From Diphasiastrum complanatum (lineage: Eukaryota > Streptophyta > Lycopodiopsida > Lycopodiales > Lycopodiaceae): a stretch of DNA of 64,000 nucleotides. Location of the stretch: NCBI GenBank assembly GCA_029204225.1, contig CM055097.1, positions 42,948,858 to 43,012,857 of the forward strand, written 5' to 3'. The notes beneath the pieces are model-generated. The model made no database searches. It had not been told where the DNA came from and was given only the letters and a program-made list of their open reading frames with translations. Below, piece by piece: positions 1-11,917 of the stretch; positions within the stretch are counted from its first letter, which is position 1, and each line of letters starts with the position of its first letter. A program made the translations under genes and the position numbers.

Positions 1-1474
1 TGTTGCACTACATTGCATATAAATGAATGTTGCAAATGAACTCTTAAGAGAGGTAGGAGATTGCACTTTAGCTCAAGATGCTTGGGAGACTTTGCAAAAG
101 GTCTATGAATCCAAGAACCAAACTAGAATGTTAGCTTTGAAGAATCAAATCTATAGAAGCTATCAAAAGAAAGGAGAGAGTGCACATACCTTTGTCCTAA
201 GAGTAAAGGAATTGAACAAAGAGTTAGCCTTCATAGGTGATCCTATCAAGGATGAAGAGTCTGTTCAACTCTTATTGAATGGACTAGGCTTTGAATTTGA
301 CAATTTGGTCCAGGGATATGCAATTATGAGTAAGCTACCCATACTTGAAGAACTCCAAGGCACACTCATGGCCGAGGAATCAAGAAGGAGCCAAATGCAA
401 GAGAGGATGGATAGGCTTTTCATCCAAGGTGGAGATGACCAAGCTCTCTTCACCAAAGGCAAAGGCAAGTCCAAAGGCAAAGGATCAACATTCAAGAAGT
501 CTTCAAATCTTGAAGATCAAGAAGGACCCTCAAAGGCATCTCCATCAACCACCAAAGTCAAGAAGGACAAATCAAAGGTGAAGTGCTACTATTGTAGCAA
601 GATGGGGCATTATGCCTCGGAATGCTTCAAGAGGAAGCAAGATAAAAGCCAAGCCAAGATGAGCAAAGAGGAGGAGGAGGAGAGTTCACATGAGGACTCT
701 CTCATGATGTCCATATTTTCTTCAACAAACTTCAAAGGAGAAGATCCTTGGTGGATTGACTCGGGTGCTAGTTCACACATGACTAGTAAAAGGGAGTTTT
801 TCTCTTCTCTCTTATCTTATGATGGACCTATAAAGTCTATCTATACAGCAAATGATGAAGCTTGTAAGATTGAAGGAGTTGGTAGCATTCCCCTTTGCTT
901 AGGAACTTCCAAAAAGATCAACATAGAAGGTGTTTTGTACATTCCTACAATAACAAACAATCTACTAAGTGTTGGCCAAATGGTAGACAATGGTTTCAAT
1001 GTTGACTTTGCTTCAAATGAATGTTTCATCAAGAAGAAGGGTAAGATAGTGGCTAAGGGCACTAGACTTGGCAAACTTTATAAGTTGGATGCATTTGTGG
1101 ATACTAATGTTGTCATGTTGGCCGAGAAGAGCAAGATATCTACCTTTACTTTATGGCACAAAAGACTTGGACATGTCAACTCGGGTTCCATGGAGGCTAT
1201 GATCAAGGAGGAGTATGCTTTAGGCCTACCAAGGTCTATTGGGAAGGAAGACAAGGTTTGTGAAGCTTGTGCCTTATCCAAGGCACATAAGAAGGTGTTT
1301 CCTAAATCCATCACAAAGTCATCTCATCCTCTTGAACTCATACACTCGGATGTCCACATTGCTAGCACCAAATCTAATGGAGGTTCATCCATGTTTTTAA
1401 TGTTGTTGACTACTCAAAATATTGTTGGGTGTTCTTACTTTCCTTCAAGTCTCGAGTATTTTATACTTTTGTAA
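1..1474 (+). pseudogene. copia A gag - protease - pre-integrase segment
   Basis: The segment encodes the capsid/nucleocapsid protein and the aspartic protease that cuts the polyprotein. An open frame starts at ATG 23, but this is an internal Met: the in-frame codons before it read on in gag and the codon at 20-22 is TAA, where related copies have Lys. The UBN2-type gag is followed by a CCHC knuckle (CYYCSKMGHYASEC, 584-625), the protease motif WWIDSGASSHM (DSG at 758-766) and the pre-integrase motif LWHKRLGH. The integrase begins with HSDVH. The frame is lost near 1400-1430 and closes at 1474 in out-of-frame sequence. Confidence 0.9.
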
Positions 1475-2619
1475 AGTTCAAGTTGTTTGTGGAAAAGCAC
1501 CATAATCATAGCATCAAGATTCTTAGAAGTGACACTGGTGGAGAATTCATCTCAAATGAGTTCAAGGCCTTTTGTGAGGAGGAAGGGATCAAGAAAGAGA
1601 CTTCTTGTCCTTGCACTCCTCAACAAAATGGAGTTGCTGAAAGAAGGAATAGAACATTATGAGAATGTTCTAAGGCTTTAAGATTAGATGCTTGTTTGCC
1701 CAAATCCTTTTGGGGTGAGTCTCTTGTATATGCAAACTACTTGATGAATAGGGTGTCTTGCAAAGCAATTGAAGGCAAAACTCCTTATGAGATGCTGTAT
1801 GGAAAGAAACCCAATCTTAATCACTTGAAAGTTTTTGGGTGTATATGTTATGTGCATGTGCCATTGGAAACAAGAACCAAGGAGGATCCATCTTCCACAA
1901 GAGAGATCATGCTTGGATATGCAAGCTCAAGCAAGGGCTACAAAGTCTATCTCCCATCCTTGAACAAATTTGTTGTTTCAAGGGATGTTATCTTTGATGA
2001 GCATCATATGCATATGCTTGAAGAAGGCTCAAGTGCTCCAACAATCAAGAAGAAGATGGCCGAGGAGCAAGATCTTGGTTTTGAGGAGGAGTTCATGGAG
2101 GAGCAAGCACCAAACACACCTATCACACCAAGGAGATCTTCAAGGGCAAAAGTGGAGCCATCAAGGCTCACATATCAAGGCAAAGGACAGCAAGTTGAGG
2201 GTATCTTATCCACTTCTTATGCTTTATCTAGTTTTGAAGAACCATCTAATGTTGAAGATGCATTGAACTCCAAAGAATGGTATAAAGCTATGTTGGATGA
2301 GTATGATGCCTTGATTGTGAATAAAACTTGGTTGCTTGTTGAGAGACCTCAAAGGATTGTAATAGGATGCAAGTGGGTCTTCAAGCTTAAGTTGAATGCA
2401 AATGGGAGTGTTAACATACATAAAGCAAGATTAGTTGCAAAAGGTTATGCTCAAGAGAGAGGGATAGACTATGAGGAAACTTTTGCACCCATTGCCAAGA
2501 TGGTCACAATAAGGCTAATCATTGCACTTGCATCACATTTTGGATGGATTCTATGTCAAATGGATGTCTCTAATGCTTTCTTGAATGGTTTTTTGGAAGA
2601 GGATATCTATATGGAGTAG
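1429..2619 (+). pseudogene. copia A integrase core to RT N-terminus
   Basis: The integrase continues in a new frame after the break near 1400-1430. LRSDTGGEF carries the second catalytic Asp and QNGVAERRNRTL the catalytic Glu. A TGA at 1660-1662 replaces the Cys codon that related copies have after NRTL. The frame reopens at 1663 with the conserved FWGES/ANYLMNR and FGCICYVHVP blocks, then a Ser/Arg-rich linker. RT begins around 2250 with GCKWVFK, KARLVAKGYAQ and NAFLNG. TAG at 2617-2619 replaces the Gln of the YMEQPQGF block, a C-to-T type change. Confidence 0.88.
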
Positions 2620-3784
2620 CCACAAGGGTTCATCAAGCATGGAATGGAGAACAAAGTATGCCATCTCCAAAGAAGCATCTATGGCTTGAAGCAAGCCTCG
2701 AGATGTTGGAATTCAAGACTACATTGCTATCTTATTTCACTTTTTTTTGTTCAAAGTGAATATGATCCCACTCTTTGCATTAAGTTTGATGACGTTGGTA
2801 TTGTACTTTTACTCATTTATGTAGATGACATCATCATTAGTGAAAATAGTGTTGATGGTATTGAAAAAATCAAGATAGATCTATCCTTAGAGTTCAAGAT
2901 GGTAGATCTAGGGTGTCTTCACTTCATCTTAGGCATAGAAGTACTTAGAGAGTCTGATTTTATCTTTATAAGTCAAGTAAACTATGCTCAAAGCCTTTTG
3001 AAGAAGTTTAAGATGGAAGTATGCAAAAGTGTTGACACACCAATGGAGCAAGATGTAAAAGTGCCAAATGAAGATGATGAAAGATCCTTCATGGACATCA
3101 CTTTGTTTAGGCAACTTATAGGCTCCTTAATGTGGATCACTATAACTAGACCAGATCTTAACTTTAGTGTATGTAGGTTGAGCCAATCCATGCAAAAGCC
3201 ATTGAATATCCATTGGAAAAAGGCTAAGAGGATTCTAAGATACATCTCGGGTACATTGGATTTTGGGATTCTATATAGAGGAGATGTGATTAAACTTCAT
3301 GCATTTAGTGATTCAGATTTTGAAGGGGACAAGAGGGATAGGAAATCAACAAGTGCCTACTCAACTTTCATAGGAGAAAGTGTGGTTTCATGGCTTTCAA
3401 AAAAGCAAGAAACTATATCTCTATCTTCAACCGAGGTCGAGTACAAAGCTTTGACAAACACTACAAAGGAAGTACTTTGGATCAAGAGATTATTGGTGGA
3501 GCTAAAGATCATGGATTCAGAGGAGGCACCAATACTCTACAATGACAATATATCAGCCCAATACCTTGCATCTAACCCAATCTTCCATGCAAGATCTAAG
3601 CACATTGAGATATGCCATCACTTTGTGAGAGAAATGGTGCAAGCCAAGGAGATTGCTTTGGAGCATGTTCCAAGCAATGAATGTGTAGCTGATCTACTTA
3701 CTAAACCACTTTCAAAAGACACCTTTTATGAATTTTAGATCATCACTTGGAGTGATTAGTAAAGCAATGATTGAACCAAGCTAG
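2620..3784 (+). pseudogene. copia A reverse transcriptase - RNase H
   Basis: This is the polymerase and RNase H end of copia pol. Visible blocks in order: YGLKQA, the active-site LIYVDDIII (about 2814-2840), LGIEV, the connection block ITRPDLNFSVCRLSQ, and RNase H with FSDSDFEGD, RKSTSAY, SLSSTEVEY and the C-terminal ADLLTKPL. All residues expected for activity are present here. One extra T near 3727 shifts the frame and gives a false stop at 3736-3738. In the alternative frame the family C-terminus (LGVISKAMIEPS) ends at TAG 3782-3784, 14 bp before the LTR. Confidence 0.92.
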
Positions 3785-3798
3785 ATAGTGAGGAGGAG

Positions 3799-4480
3799 TG
3801 TTAAAAATTCACAATTCTAGCTTGACTAGTTTTGGTCATATGACTTGTAAATAGTTAGATGGTCATGATGTGGCTTGTCACACGTGCAAAATAGCATAGG
3901 ATTTCATTGATAAGGATGTTCTTAAGTAGACCTAAGTGTTAGAACCTTTGGAATGAGTCCAAATTATGCTTAGATACAAGAGAGAAAAAATAGGAGCTAT
4001 TTTTGGTAGTTTTTGAATTATTGAGGGATCTCCAAGATTCCAACCCTAACTTGATAGGGATGAAAGATCCACCAAAATTAGCATTAGGGATAGGTTTAGG
4101 ACTACTCATACCTGTCCAAAACCATGATGGATCATGTATATATAGGTGATGATATCTCACCAAAATCAATCAAGCAATTTCATGATTTTTCTCTCATAAT
4201 GGTGCAATTGCTCTCTGTGTTCATAATTGTTTGAGTACTTGTGATTACTAATGATTATAGGATTGAATGTAGGTCTGGTGTACAGTACTTAGACTATGGG
4301 AGGTCGTACTTTCACACGTGTGAAGCCTTCTTCAAGGATTTGGGCCATTTAGTGACGTTCAAACATAGATTTTTGATGGATTTTGATGGTTCAACTTGTG
4401 CTAATCTTATGAAATCGTAATCTATTGTTTCCCTCATCATTTCAAGTGTTTTAGGATCCTTATTTGCTGTAATTTTCACA
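3799..4480 (+). repeat. 3' LTR of copia A
   Basis: The LTR begins TGTTAAAAATTC directly after the purine tract and ends ...TTTTCACA, giving TG...CA ends and about 682 bp. A TATA-like stretch lies at 4135-4145, and a perfect palindrome TTCACACGTGTGAA starts at 4311, in the U5 side. There is no second LTR in the window to fix the right end; 4480 is inferred from the CA dinucleotide and from ORF-U homology starting just after it. Confidence 0.72.
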
Positions 4481-5200
4481 TAAAGTAGCAGTGGAGGATT
4501 GAACAGAGGAAGATGTGGCGGTGGTAGAAATGAAAGTGGTTAGTTGTGGTGTGGTGGTGCGACATCTGGTAACAGGGGGAGACGAGGAGGAGGGGGCAGC
4601 GCCACGCATTCTCTTGTTGGACGTCGTGTCAGTGACTGTAGGTTGGACAAAGGTAGATGTGTGCGATGGAGGATAAAGATCAGTATGTGGAACGGTGGCA
4701 GATAGAATGCTGGATCGGTGGATCCCGTGTACCCTCGTCTTGAGTAGTGCATAGACAAAGTTACACAGCAGGGGTCCTGCTGCGATATGGTCATGTGTTT
4801 TAGGTTTGATGGAGATGGTTAGTTCATGTAGAAGGAAAATATGCCAATCATATGACATTACTGTGGGGCTGGAAAATCCCAAGAAGGACTCCACAGTCTA
4901 ACTAAGTAGCTTGGATTGGATACGGTCCTTGTGAAATGTTGAAACAACCAAAAAGTTGTTCAACAAATGTGCAGCTATCTGGATTACTGGGTCCGTGATA
5001 GCCTGTATCAGGTACCCGTTGTTAGTTAGGATCGGGATTTCAGGAGCATTCTGGGTTACAAAGGGTTTGATCACGCTCTTAGCCTAGCGGTGGGAGATAG
5101 GTTGGCGATCATCGGACATTATGCCTATGTGACCATGGAGTCTGCATTAATTCATACCTTGTACGTAGTACCTTGGTACAAGAAGTAGAAAGGTGACTTC
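4481..5200 (-). pseudogene. ORF-U copy 2, fragment (unrecognised protein)
   Basis: I do not recognise this protein family. The minus-strand reading matches ORF-U copy 1 (6530-8123) over about 700 bp, for example VESFLGF, DWH and HELTISIKP followed by HIAAGPLLCNF, then a Ser/Thr/Pro-rich stretch (near 4530-4700). A stop falls near 4900 just before VESFLGF, and the frame shifts elsewhere. The left side is cut by copia A and the right side by the family B LTR, so only the middle of the ORF remains. Because two copies differ by many substitutions but keep the same protein blocks, the sequence was probably coding when it spread, most likely as part of a gypsy-type element. Confidence 0.6.
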
Positions 5201-5973
<773 letters not shown>

Positions 5974-6403
5974 TGGTATCAGATTTCAAGCTAGGAATTT
6001 GATCAGATTTCAAGCTAGGAATTGTCTAGATTCTACTTTCTAGCTATGTGTAGTTTTATGGTGATTTAGAGTTTCAAACCACTTTGAATGTTCCAGATCA
6101 GGTACTATAAGGAATTTCAGGTGCTGGCATGTGTGAAATCCGCCCATTTTCAGTTTGGTGGTTCTCTATCACCTTAGATCCAAATTTCATGCAAATTAGC
6201 CCACTAGAAAGCTAGAAATGTGTAGAATCTGATGCAATTCGAATCATGATAGTTGGATAAGCCAATCAGATGTTATAAGCTTTTGAAGAGTCATAGGTAG
6301 GGCGCCTAGACTTGTGGCAAATCGTGAGTACATGTCATTTATTGCTTCAATGATCACAAAAATCATCCAAAAGTTGACCAATCTCATCTATATGTGATTT
6401 AGA
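5974..6403 (+). mobile_element. family B primer site and truncated leader
   Basis: The primer site TGGTATCAGA (5974-5983) matches the 3' end of initiator tRNA-Met. A 24-bp tandem duplication (around aagctaggaatt) follows at 5979-6024. The rest aligns, in the same direction, with the leader of copia B read on the minus strand from 44007 to about 43549, and stops at gtgatttaga (6403). That is the same point where the other copy passes into its GC-rich tract, so this copy lost everything downstream there and joins a gypsy integrase piece. Confidence 0.85.
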
Positions 6404-6529
6404 CCTGGCACACATCACATTTCTTCAGGTATTCATCCGTATTTTTATGAATCGTTGGCCACCAGCATCCTGATTGTAGGATCTTGCGAACTGTAATGTC
6501 AGAATATACTGATTGAGGCCATCCTCCTT
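6404..6529 (-). pseudogene. gypsy integrase zinc-binding fragment
   Basis: A short fragment matches gypsy 1 at about 11060-11170. The minus strand reads SDITVRKILQ, then WWPTIHKNT and KKCDVCQ, which are the second half of the H2C2 zinc-binding domain that precedes the integrase core. The His half is degraded and the core is absent. It directly follows the stop of ORF-U copy 1 but in another frame, so the two were joined by deletion rather than as one gene. Confidence 0.75.
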
Positions 6530-8123
6530 CTACTGCAGCTTTGCGGTCTCCCAGTGCCCGTCTTGTTCGTGTTGTTGAGCAATCATGAGCTCTTGTTGCA
6601 GCTTCATGATTTCTACTCGCAGCTGGGTGTTGCTCGTTGCCAAATGGAGTACGCGGCTGTCCAATGGTGCTCTGGCTGCTACCACGTCCTGGATGAATGT
6701 TTCCAAGGCTTGGTACGCCATCATTAAATCCGTTGGAACAGTCGCTACGTTGGCACTTGCAGGGGCTTGTGTGGTAGTGGCCCCGACGACCGGTACAGTG
6801 TCATCGTCGTTGTCTTCAATGATGTTCTCTGGTGACCTTTTGTCATCTAGGGCAGTGGGATCTGTCCGATCTAATGATGGAATAGAAATTTTCTGTACAA
6901 ATGCATCATCAGGCAACAGTTGGTTGCCCTCGACAGTCTTTGATGGAGAAATGGGGGGTGTGGGAGAAACAGAATTGGAAACAGGGTGGGGGACAGTTTG
7001 TCCAAACGAGAGAATGGGTGGAACAGAGCGGAACTGGAGGGTGGTGTAGAGTACGGAAGGCGAAGATGAGGTGGAAGTGGTCTGGCGTGGTAGTGAAAAG
7101 TTGATGACCTGCATTCACGCCAGAGTGTCTGGAGACAAGCAGAGGTAGAAGTACTATCAACAGAGGAGATGGGAATGAAAATAGAAGCAGCAGTTGTGGG
7201 TGGAACAGAAAGAAGAGGAGGGGGCTGTACAGAAGAGGAAGTGGCGGTGGTAGATGCTGGAGCTGTTATTGGTGTGGTGGTGGTGGTGGACGTCTGGTGG
7301 TAGGTGGAGATGAAGAGGAAGGGGCAGTGCCACACATTCTTTTGCGTCGTTGTGTTAGTAAGTGCAGGTTGGACAGATGTGGATGCGGTAGATGGAGGAT
7401 AGAGATTAGTATGTGGCACGATGGATGATAGAAGACTGGAATGGCAAAAATCATGCACTTTTGTCTCAAGAAGTGCACAGGCAAAGTTACACAATAGGGG
7501 GCCTGCTGCAATATGCTCACGTGTGTTGGGTTTGATGGAGATCGTTAGTTCGTGGATGAGGAAGGCATGCCAGTCATATGGCACCACCGTGGGGCCTGGG
7601 AATCCCAGGAAGGACTCCACAATCTGACTCAGCAACGTGGACTGGATTATGTCTTTGTGAAATGTTGAAACAACCATAAAGTTGTTCAACAAATGCGCAG
7701 CCGCTTGAATAACTGGTTCCGTGATAGCCTCTATCAAGTACCCATTGTTAGTTTGGATCGGAATTTCAAGTGCAGTCTGGGTGACGAAAGGTTTTATCAG
7801 GGCTTTTGCCTGATGATAAAACATGGGCTAGCGATCACCAGACATAATGCCGACAGTGATCATCGAGTCCGCATCAACCCGTACCTTGTACGTGGGTGGT
7901 ACTCTGGTACAGGAAGTGGCAACGCGACTTCGACGCATCCCATGTTAATGTCAGAGCTGAAAAGCGCCGGGTAAAAATCCATTGCTTCAAGAAGTGAACA
8001 AGCAATCTGGAGCCATGCTTTAATCAGGGCTTCAGAAGGCAAGGGTCAAATATGGGTGGCTGATAATATTTCTCACTGGATCACCTGCTTGGTGCTAGAG
8101 TTGTCAGAAGATGAGGAGGCCAT
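6530..8123 (-). pseudogene. ORF-U copy 1 (unrecognised protein, coiled coil at C-terminus)
   Basis: I do not recognise this gene. A plausible start is ATG 8123-8121 (MASSSSDNSS), with an in-frame TGA about 50 bp later. The frame then changes near 7860 and near 7110. The best conserved part (about 7840-7420) reads RQPMFYHQAKALIKPF, then LIEAITEPVIQAAAHLLNN, DWHAFLIHELTISIKP and HIAAGPLLCNFACALLET. The middle is Ser/Thr/Pro-rich. An acidic stretch (NIIEDNDDDT) precedes a predicted coiled coil (about 6700-6540; RAPLDSRVLHLATSNTQLRV, MKLQQELMIAQQ), ending at TAG 6530-6532. It could be an extra ORF of a gypsy element or a captured host gene; I favour the first because a gypsy fragment adjoins it. 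Confidence 0.6.
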
Positions 8124-8999
8124 GTTAGCAGTGATAGTTAAAGTGCAAAAAAGTAGAAAAAAATGGTGAAAAAGGTAAAAAGTGATGGAAATGAGAAAAC
8201 CAGTGGATAACAACAGTTGGATGGTAGTAACAGCAGTTCAGAGCACAGATCTGGGTTCAGAGTATGTAGATGATGGCTTGTATGAAGTTTGGTCACATTC
8301 GGAGAACTTGGAAAATTCGGTCGAAATTTGAGCAGAGCTTTGCTAAGAAAGGTGACAAATGACTCGAATTCAGCCCTTATATAGCGGAATTTAGAGTGCG
8401 TATTAGGTGAAATCCACATTTCCTTGCTCAGTTCCACCCAAATTTTGCCAGGGACCTTCTTCACAATATTCTAAGACCTCAGAGAAGTCTGCGAGAGTTC
8501 GGAATGTGATTTGTCTGCCCTACAAAGGTTCTGCGAGGGTTCAAACAATCTGCGAGGGTTGAATCCTTGTAGGAAGTTAATGCTCACACAACTTGCTCCT
8601 ATGGTTGGATTTTCAAGATCAGACCATGTAGACAGGCTAATTTCACTTCTCTGATTCCATTTATGTCCCTTGCGAAGGTTGGTTTGATGATCTTGATGCT
8701 CTGCAAAGATTCTAAAGATTCTGCTTCTTGGAACCCTTGCATACACTAAAAGATGATGTTTTTTCTATCAATAACTCTTGCAAGGATTTTCATGGATGCA
8801 TCTGGGTCAGATCTAGTGACTGTCCAAGTATCAAGAGCTATCTCCTAGGAGATCTCCAAAAATCATGAAAAAAGTTCTCTTTTAGAGTGTTTTTTGACAA
8901 GATCTTGAGATTCTCTGATTTTTAACTGTTGCAAACTGGTAATCTGCTTCATCCATGTGAGATCTAACTGTTAGTAACTGTCCAGAAGTTCTGATATGT
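8124..8999. other. non-coding stretch with GCGAGGGTT-type words
   Basis: No gene is visible. Between 8480 and 8780 the words ctgcgagggtt, gcgagagtt, gcgaaggtt and ttgcaaggat recur. The same words recur densely in the gypsy 1 leader (19464-20834), which suggests that this is leader or LTR sequence of the same gypsy family upstream of ORF-U. Confidence 0.5.
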
Positions 9000-9835
9000 G
9001 AAAAATGCAAAAATAAGTTTGGTAGAGGCCAAAAATCTTGTATATAGGATAGACACACATGCGTGGAGCCTGTTCTCACATGTGAAACTAGTGTACTTTT
9101 CATGTACCATAATCATATATGTTGTACATATGATTTAATTCAAGTTCTAGTGGCTAAAATGGCCAAAAACTAGTTTTCCAGAGATATGACACATGGCACC
9201 AATCTAATGATTGCATGAGCCAAATATTTTGAATAGGTGTCACATCCCATGTGTAGAGGACAGCTCACACGTGTGGAAATAGCTGAAGTAGGTGAGTTTT
9301 TGCTTCTAGAAGATTTCCATGAAGATCTCCATATAGTAGGAAAACAGACCAAAAATGCCCAAAATGGAAAGTTTTGATCCAAGTGCCAAATTGCATGATA
9401 GTGACAAGGCATCCTCACACATGTGAGATCTAATGCATGATCAGTACCTCGAGCTCCAAAAGTGTATATATAGAGGCTTATTTGGCCATAATCAATGTGA
9501 GACACCAATCTTGGTTTTGGAAGCAATCTTGAGTGATTCTCTCCATTTGTCTACATTTGTTTTGATTGTTTTGAGGTTCTATCAATGTGTACTTGATTTT
9601 TAGGTTGGAGTTTGTATTCAGATAGTGTTTCACATTTGTGAAACCAGAAAGTACACCTACCTTCAATTAATGATTGTTCTTGTTAGGATTTTGTGTCTAG
9701 AATTGATCTAGATTGATCTTAATCTCAAGTAGATTGATAGATCAAGTAATCTGACAACCAGTCCCTCTTGAGGATCAGATTAGGATCCACTCTTGGTCCT
9801 TTTTGTATTTTTTGCACTGCACATGATAGATATTT
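9000..9835 (+). repeat. probable copia-type LTR remnant
   Basis: This stretch has LTR-like parts without a matching partner: several CACATGTG/CACACGTG palindromes (near 9058, 9075, 9237, 9265 and 9417), a TATA box (gtgtatatatagagg, near 9461) and, at its right end, a primer-like site TGGTAGCAGATCC at 9836. Copia E uses a very similar TGGTAGCAGAGC. The left end is not defined; 9000 is only an approximate limit. Confidence 0.45.
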
Positions 9836-10143
9836 GGTAGCAGATCCATCAGTTCTGGGTGAATTTGGCCCTTATTTTGCCATAGTTACTATGATCGAGA
9901 TCTCTGATCTACAAATTGGGGGGCTTATTGGTGTAATCTGATGATCTGCTTCCCTCTTGGTCCTATCTGGATCTGAATATCTCGTGGATCTTGTTGGATC
10001 TTCCCTAATCTTGCTAGATCTGGCTGAATCTTGATGGATCTAGATTGATTTGGCTTGATCTTCCTGGATCTAGTTGTGATTGCCGAACAGATAAACTTTT
10101 CGTGACATGCCACCACCAACCTAGATCTGTCTCACTGCGATGG
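9836..10143. other. junction with GGATCT-rich short repeats
   Basis: After the primer-like site comes a G run (caaattggggggc, 9912-9924) that resembles a polypurine tract. From 9966 to 10075 the word ggatct/gatctt recurs every 10-20 bp. Read on the minus strand this is the sequence directly after the gypsy 1 pol stop, so it is probably the 3' untranslated part of gypsy 1. No gene is seen. Confidence 0.5.
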
Positions 10144-11250
10144 TCAGTACTTGTGCAACCAGCTACCATTGATGGGTGTGTTGAAAGGTGTCCCATCTAG
10201 CTTCTCAAATTCACGGCTCCATGATTAAGAATTTCTTTGATCCAATAAGGATGTTCGCCTGTGAATTTTAATTTCTCCTTGATCGCCTTGGTTTTATACA
10301 TCAAGAATAGATCTCCGGAACGAAAATCCTTCTCTTGCAATCTGCGATCATGCCATGCTTTGCGTCTTTCCTTTTCAGCTGCCAGTGCATGCACAACTAA
10401 CTAGGAAGCATGTTTTGCAGAGCTTATGCAGAGCTTCGATTCATAATTGTAGAGATCTGGATTCATCAAGGCGTTGCGTTGTGAAAATCCTTAATGAAGG
10501 AACTAAAACTCTACTGGCATTACACCATCCTAACCATATACTAGTTGGAATGGCGTTTGATCAGTGCTTCCCTTATGTGCTGTCCTGAACGCCCACAGAG
10601 CAGCATGCAACTTGTGTTCCCAATCCGATCTGCTAGCTTCAATTGTTTTCGTGAGCACGCTACACAAACAGGATCTTATTGGATGATTCTGCTTGCCCAT
10701 TATCGAGAAGATAGTAAGGCGTACTGGTTCTATGGATCACGAAGAATTCCTCCAATAGGACCTTGATGGTCTCATTGATGAAATGACTCATGTGGTCGCT
10801 GACTATCTCCACCGGGCACCCAAAGCACACAATGATATTTTCATAGAGAAACTTGGCAATGGTCCTAGCATCAGCTACTCTTACTGCCTTGGCTTTGACC
10901 CACTTGGTGAGATAGTCAGTGGCCACGATTATGTATCGAACCTAGGTACTTCTTGCTGCAGGGTGAATTGGACCAATGTAATCCAATCCCCACTTTTCAA
11001 ATGGTGCTTGGGCTAATACTGGGTGCAGAATTTCATAATTCAATCTCGTTGGTCTCCTTGCCCTTTGGCACACATCGCACTTCCTCAGGTATTCCTCTGT
11101 ATCCTTATGAATCGTTGGCCACCAGTATCTTAATTGCATGATCTTGCAAACTGTAATGTCGGATGCAAAATGGCCTCCTCCCATGCCTTCACGTGAAAGC
11201 GAAATGATTTGGGTGGCCTCATGAGAAAGAATACATCACCAAAGAATCCC
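10144..11250 (-). pseudogene. gypsy 1 integrase
   Basis: The DNA-joining enzyme of the element. The H2C2 zinc domain reads GGGHFASDITV ... CDVCQRARR (11180-11070), followed by KWGLDYIGPIH, whose Asp is the first catalytic residue, and VATDYLTKW. The second block is SDHMSHFIN, where family members have SDxGTHF. The Glu block is NGQAESSNKIL. The C-terminal part (KAWHDRRLQEKDF, GDLFLMYK) runs to LDGTPFNTPINGSWLHKY and TGA 10146-10144. Stops near 10930 and shifts at 10660-10400 break it. The family C-terminus matches the gypsy 2 pieces at 31166-31398 and 37553-37613. Confidence 0.85.
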
Positions 11251-11917
11251 ATCTGGTCCTCTTCGGTACAGTTGGCCGGCAATCAGCTAATAAGGTCTAG
11301 CTTTCAAGATCAATTTCCGCTGATCCGCCTTTAATAGTGATTTGTCTGGTTGGCCCGTCATCAAATATTCAACTATGTCGGCAGCCCATTCCGGTACTGT
11401 GTTTACGTAAAATAAGACAGCATCGGCCAGCTCATCGTCGGGTTGGAGTGCAACCTCCTTCCCTTTGATATGCGACACATGATCTGCCATGTAGTGTTGT
11501 TTTCCCTTGAGAACTACTATCCGAAAATCAAACTCTTATAACAGAAGTAGCCATCGAGTGATTCTCCCTATGTTGTAGGTGTTGTTAACGAGATGGAGCA
11601 AGGGTTGATGGTCCGTATAAAAAACAAAGTGTGTGGCCATCAGGTAGTGTTGAAACTTCTTAACCGCATATATCATCGCCAGTGCTTCCCTCTCTGTGGT
11701 TGAATAATTTATTCTGCATCATTGAGTTGTCAGCTTGCAAATCAGATTGAAAAATCCTTTTGTGTTCTCCTGGCTGGGTTAAGACTGCTCCAACTGCATA
11801 CTTCAATGCATCCGTATGCACATGAAACTCAATGGACCAATTGGGTGGACGTAGGATTGGTGCTGAAACCAATGCATCTTTAAGTTTTTGGAAAGCCTTA
11901 GGGCTTCCTCGTTCCAA
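11251..11917 (-). pseudogene. gypsy 1 RNase H and connection to integrase
   Basis: FHVHTDALKYAVGAVLTQ (about 11830) corresponds to the first RNase H Asp block, with Leu where Ser/Thr is usual. TEREALAMIYAV supplies the Glu block, and FYTDHQPLLHL the next Asp. The tract then reads KGKQHYMADHVSH and a linker rich in acidic residues (ALQPDDELADAVLF) up to the zinc domain. A frameshift near 11740 and a stop near 11535 interrupt it. Confidence 0.82.

Larger units (their letters stand above)
1..4480 (+). mobile_element. Ty1/copia element A, 3' part (5' end outside window)
   Basis: The order gag zinc knuckle, protease, pre-integrase, integrase, reverse transcriptase, RNase H is the copia order, and the stretch ends in a purine tract (aggaggag, 3791-3798) followed by an LTR. 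The window starts inside gag, so the 5' LTR, primer site and gag N-terminus are missing. The coding part carries at least five lesions: TAA at 20-22, a frameshift near 1400-1430, TGA at 1660-1662, TAG at 2617-2619 and a one-base frameshift near 3727. It is therefore a dead copy. Its right end sits against ORF-U copy 2 at 4481, so A probably inserted into that sequence. Confidence 0.93.

Noticed and set aside
8882-9103. Small minus-strand frames between 8138 and 9666 as genes
   Set aside because: Short, no motif, no conservation with other parts; they fall in LTR-like sequence with palindromes and TATA.
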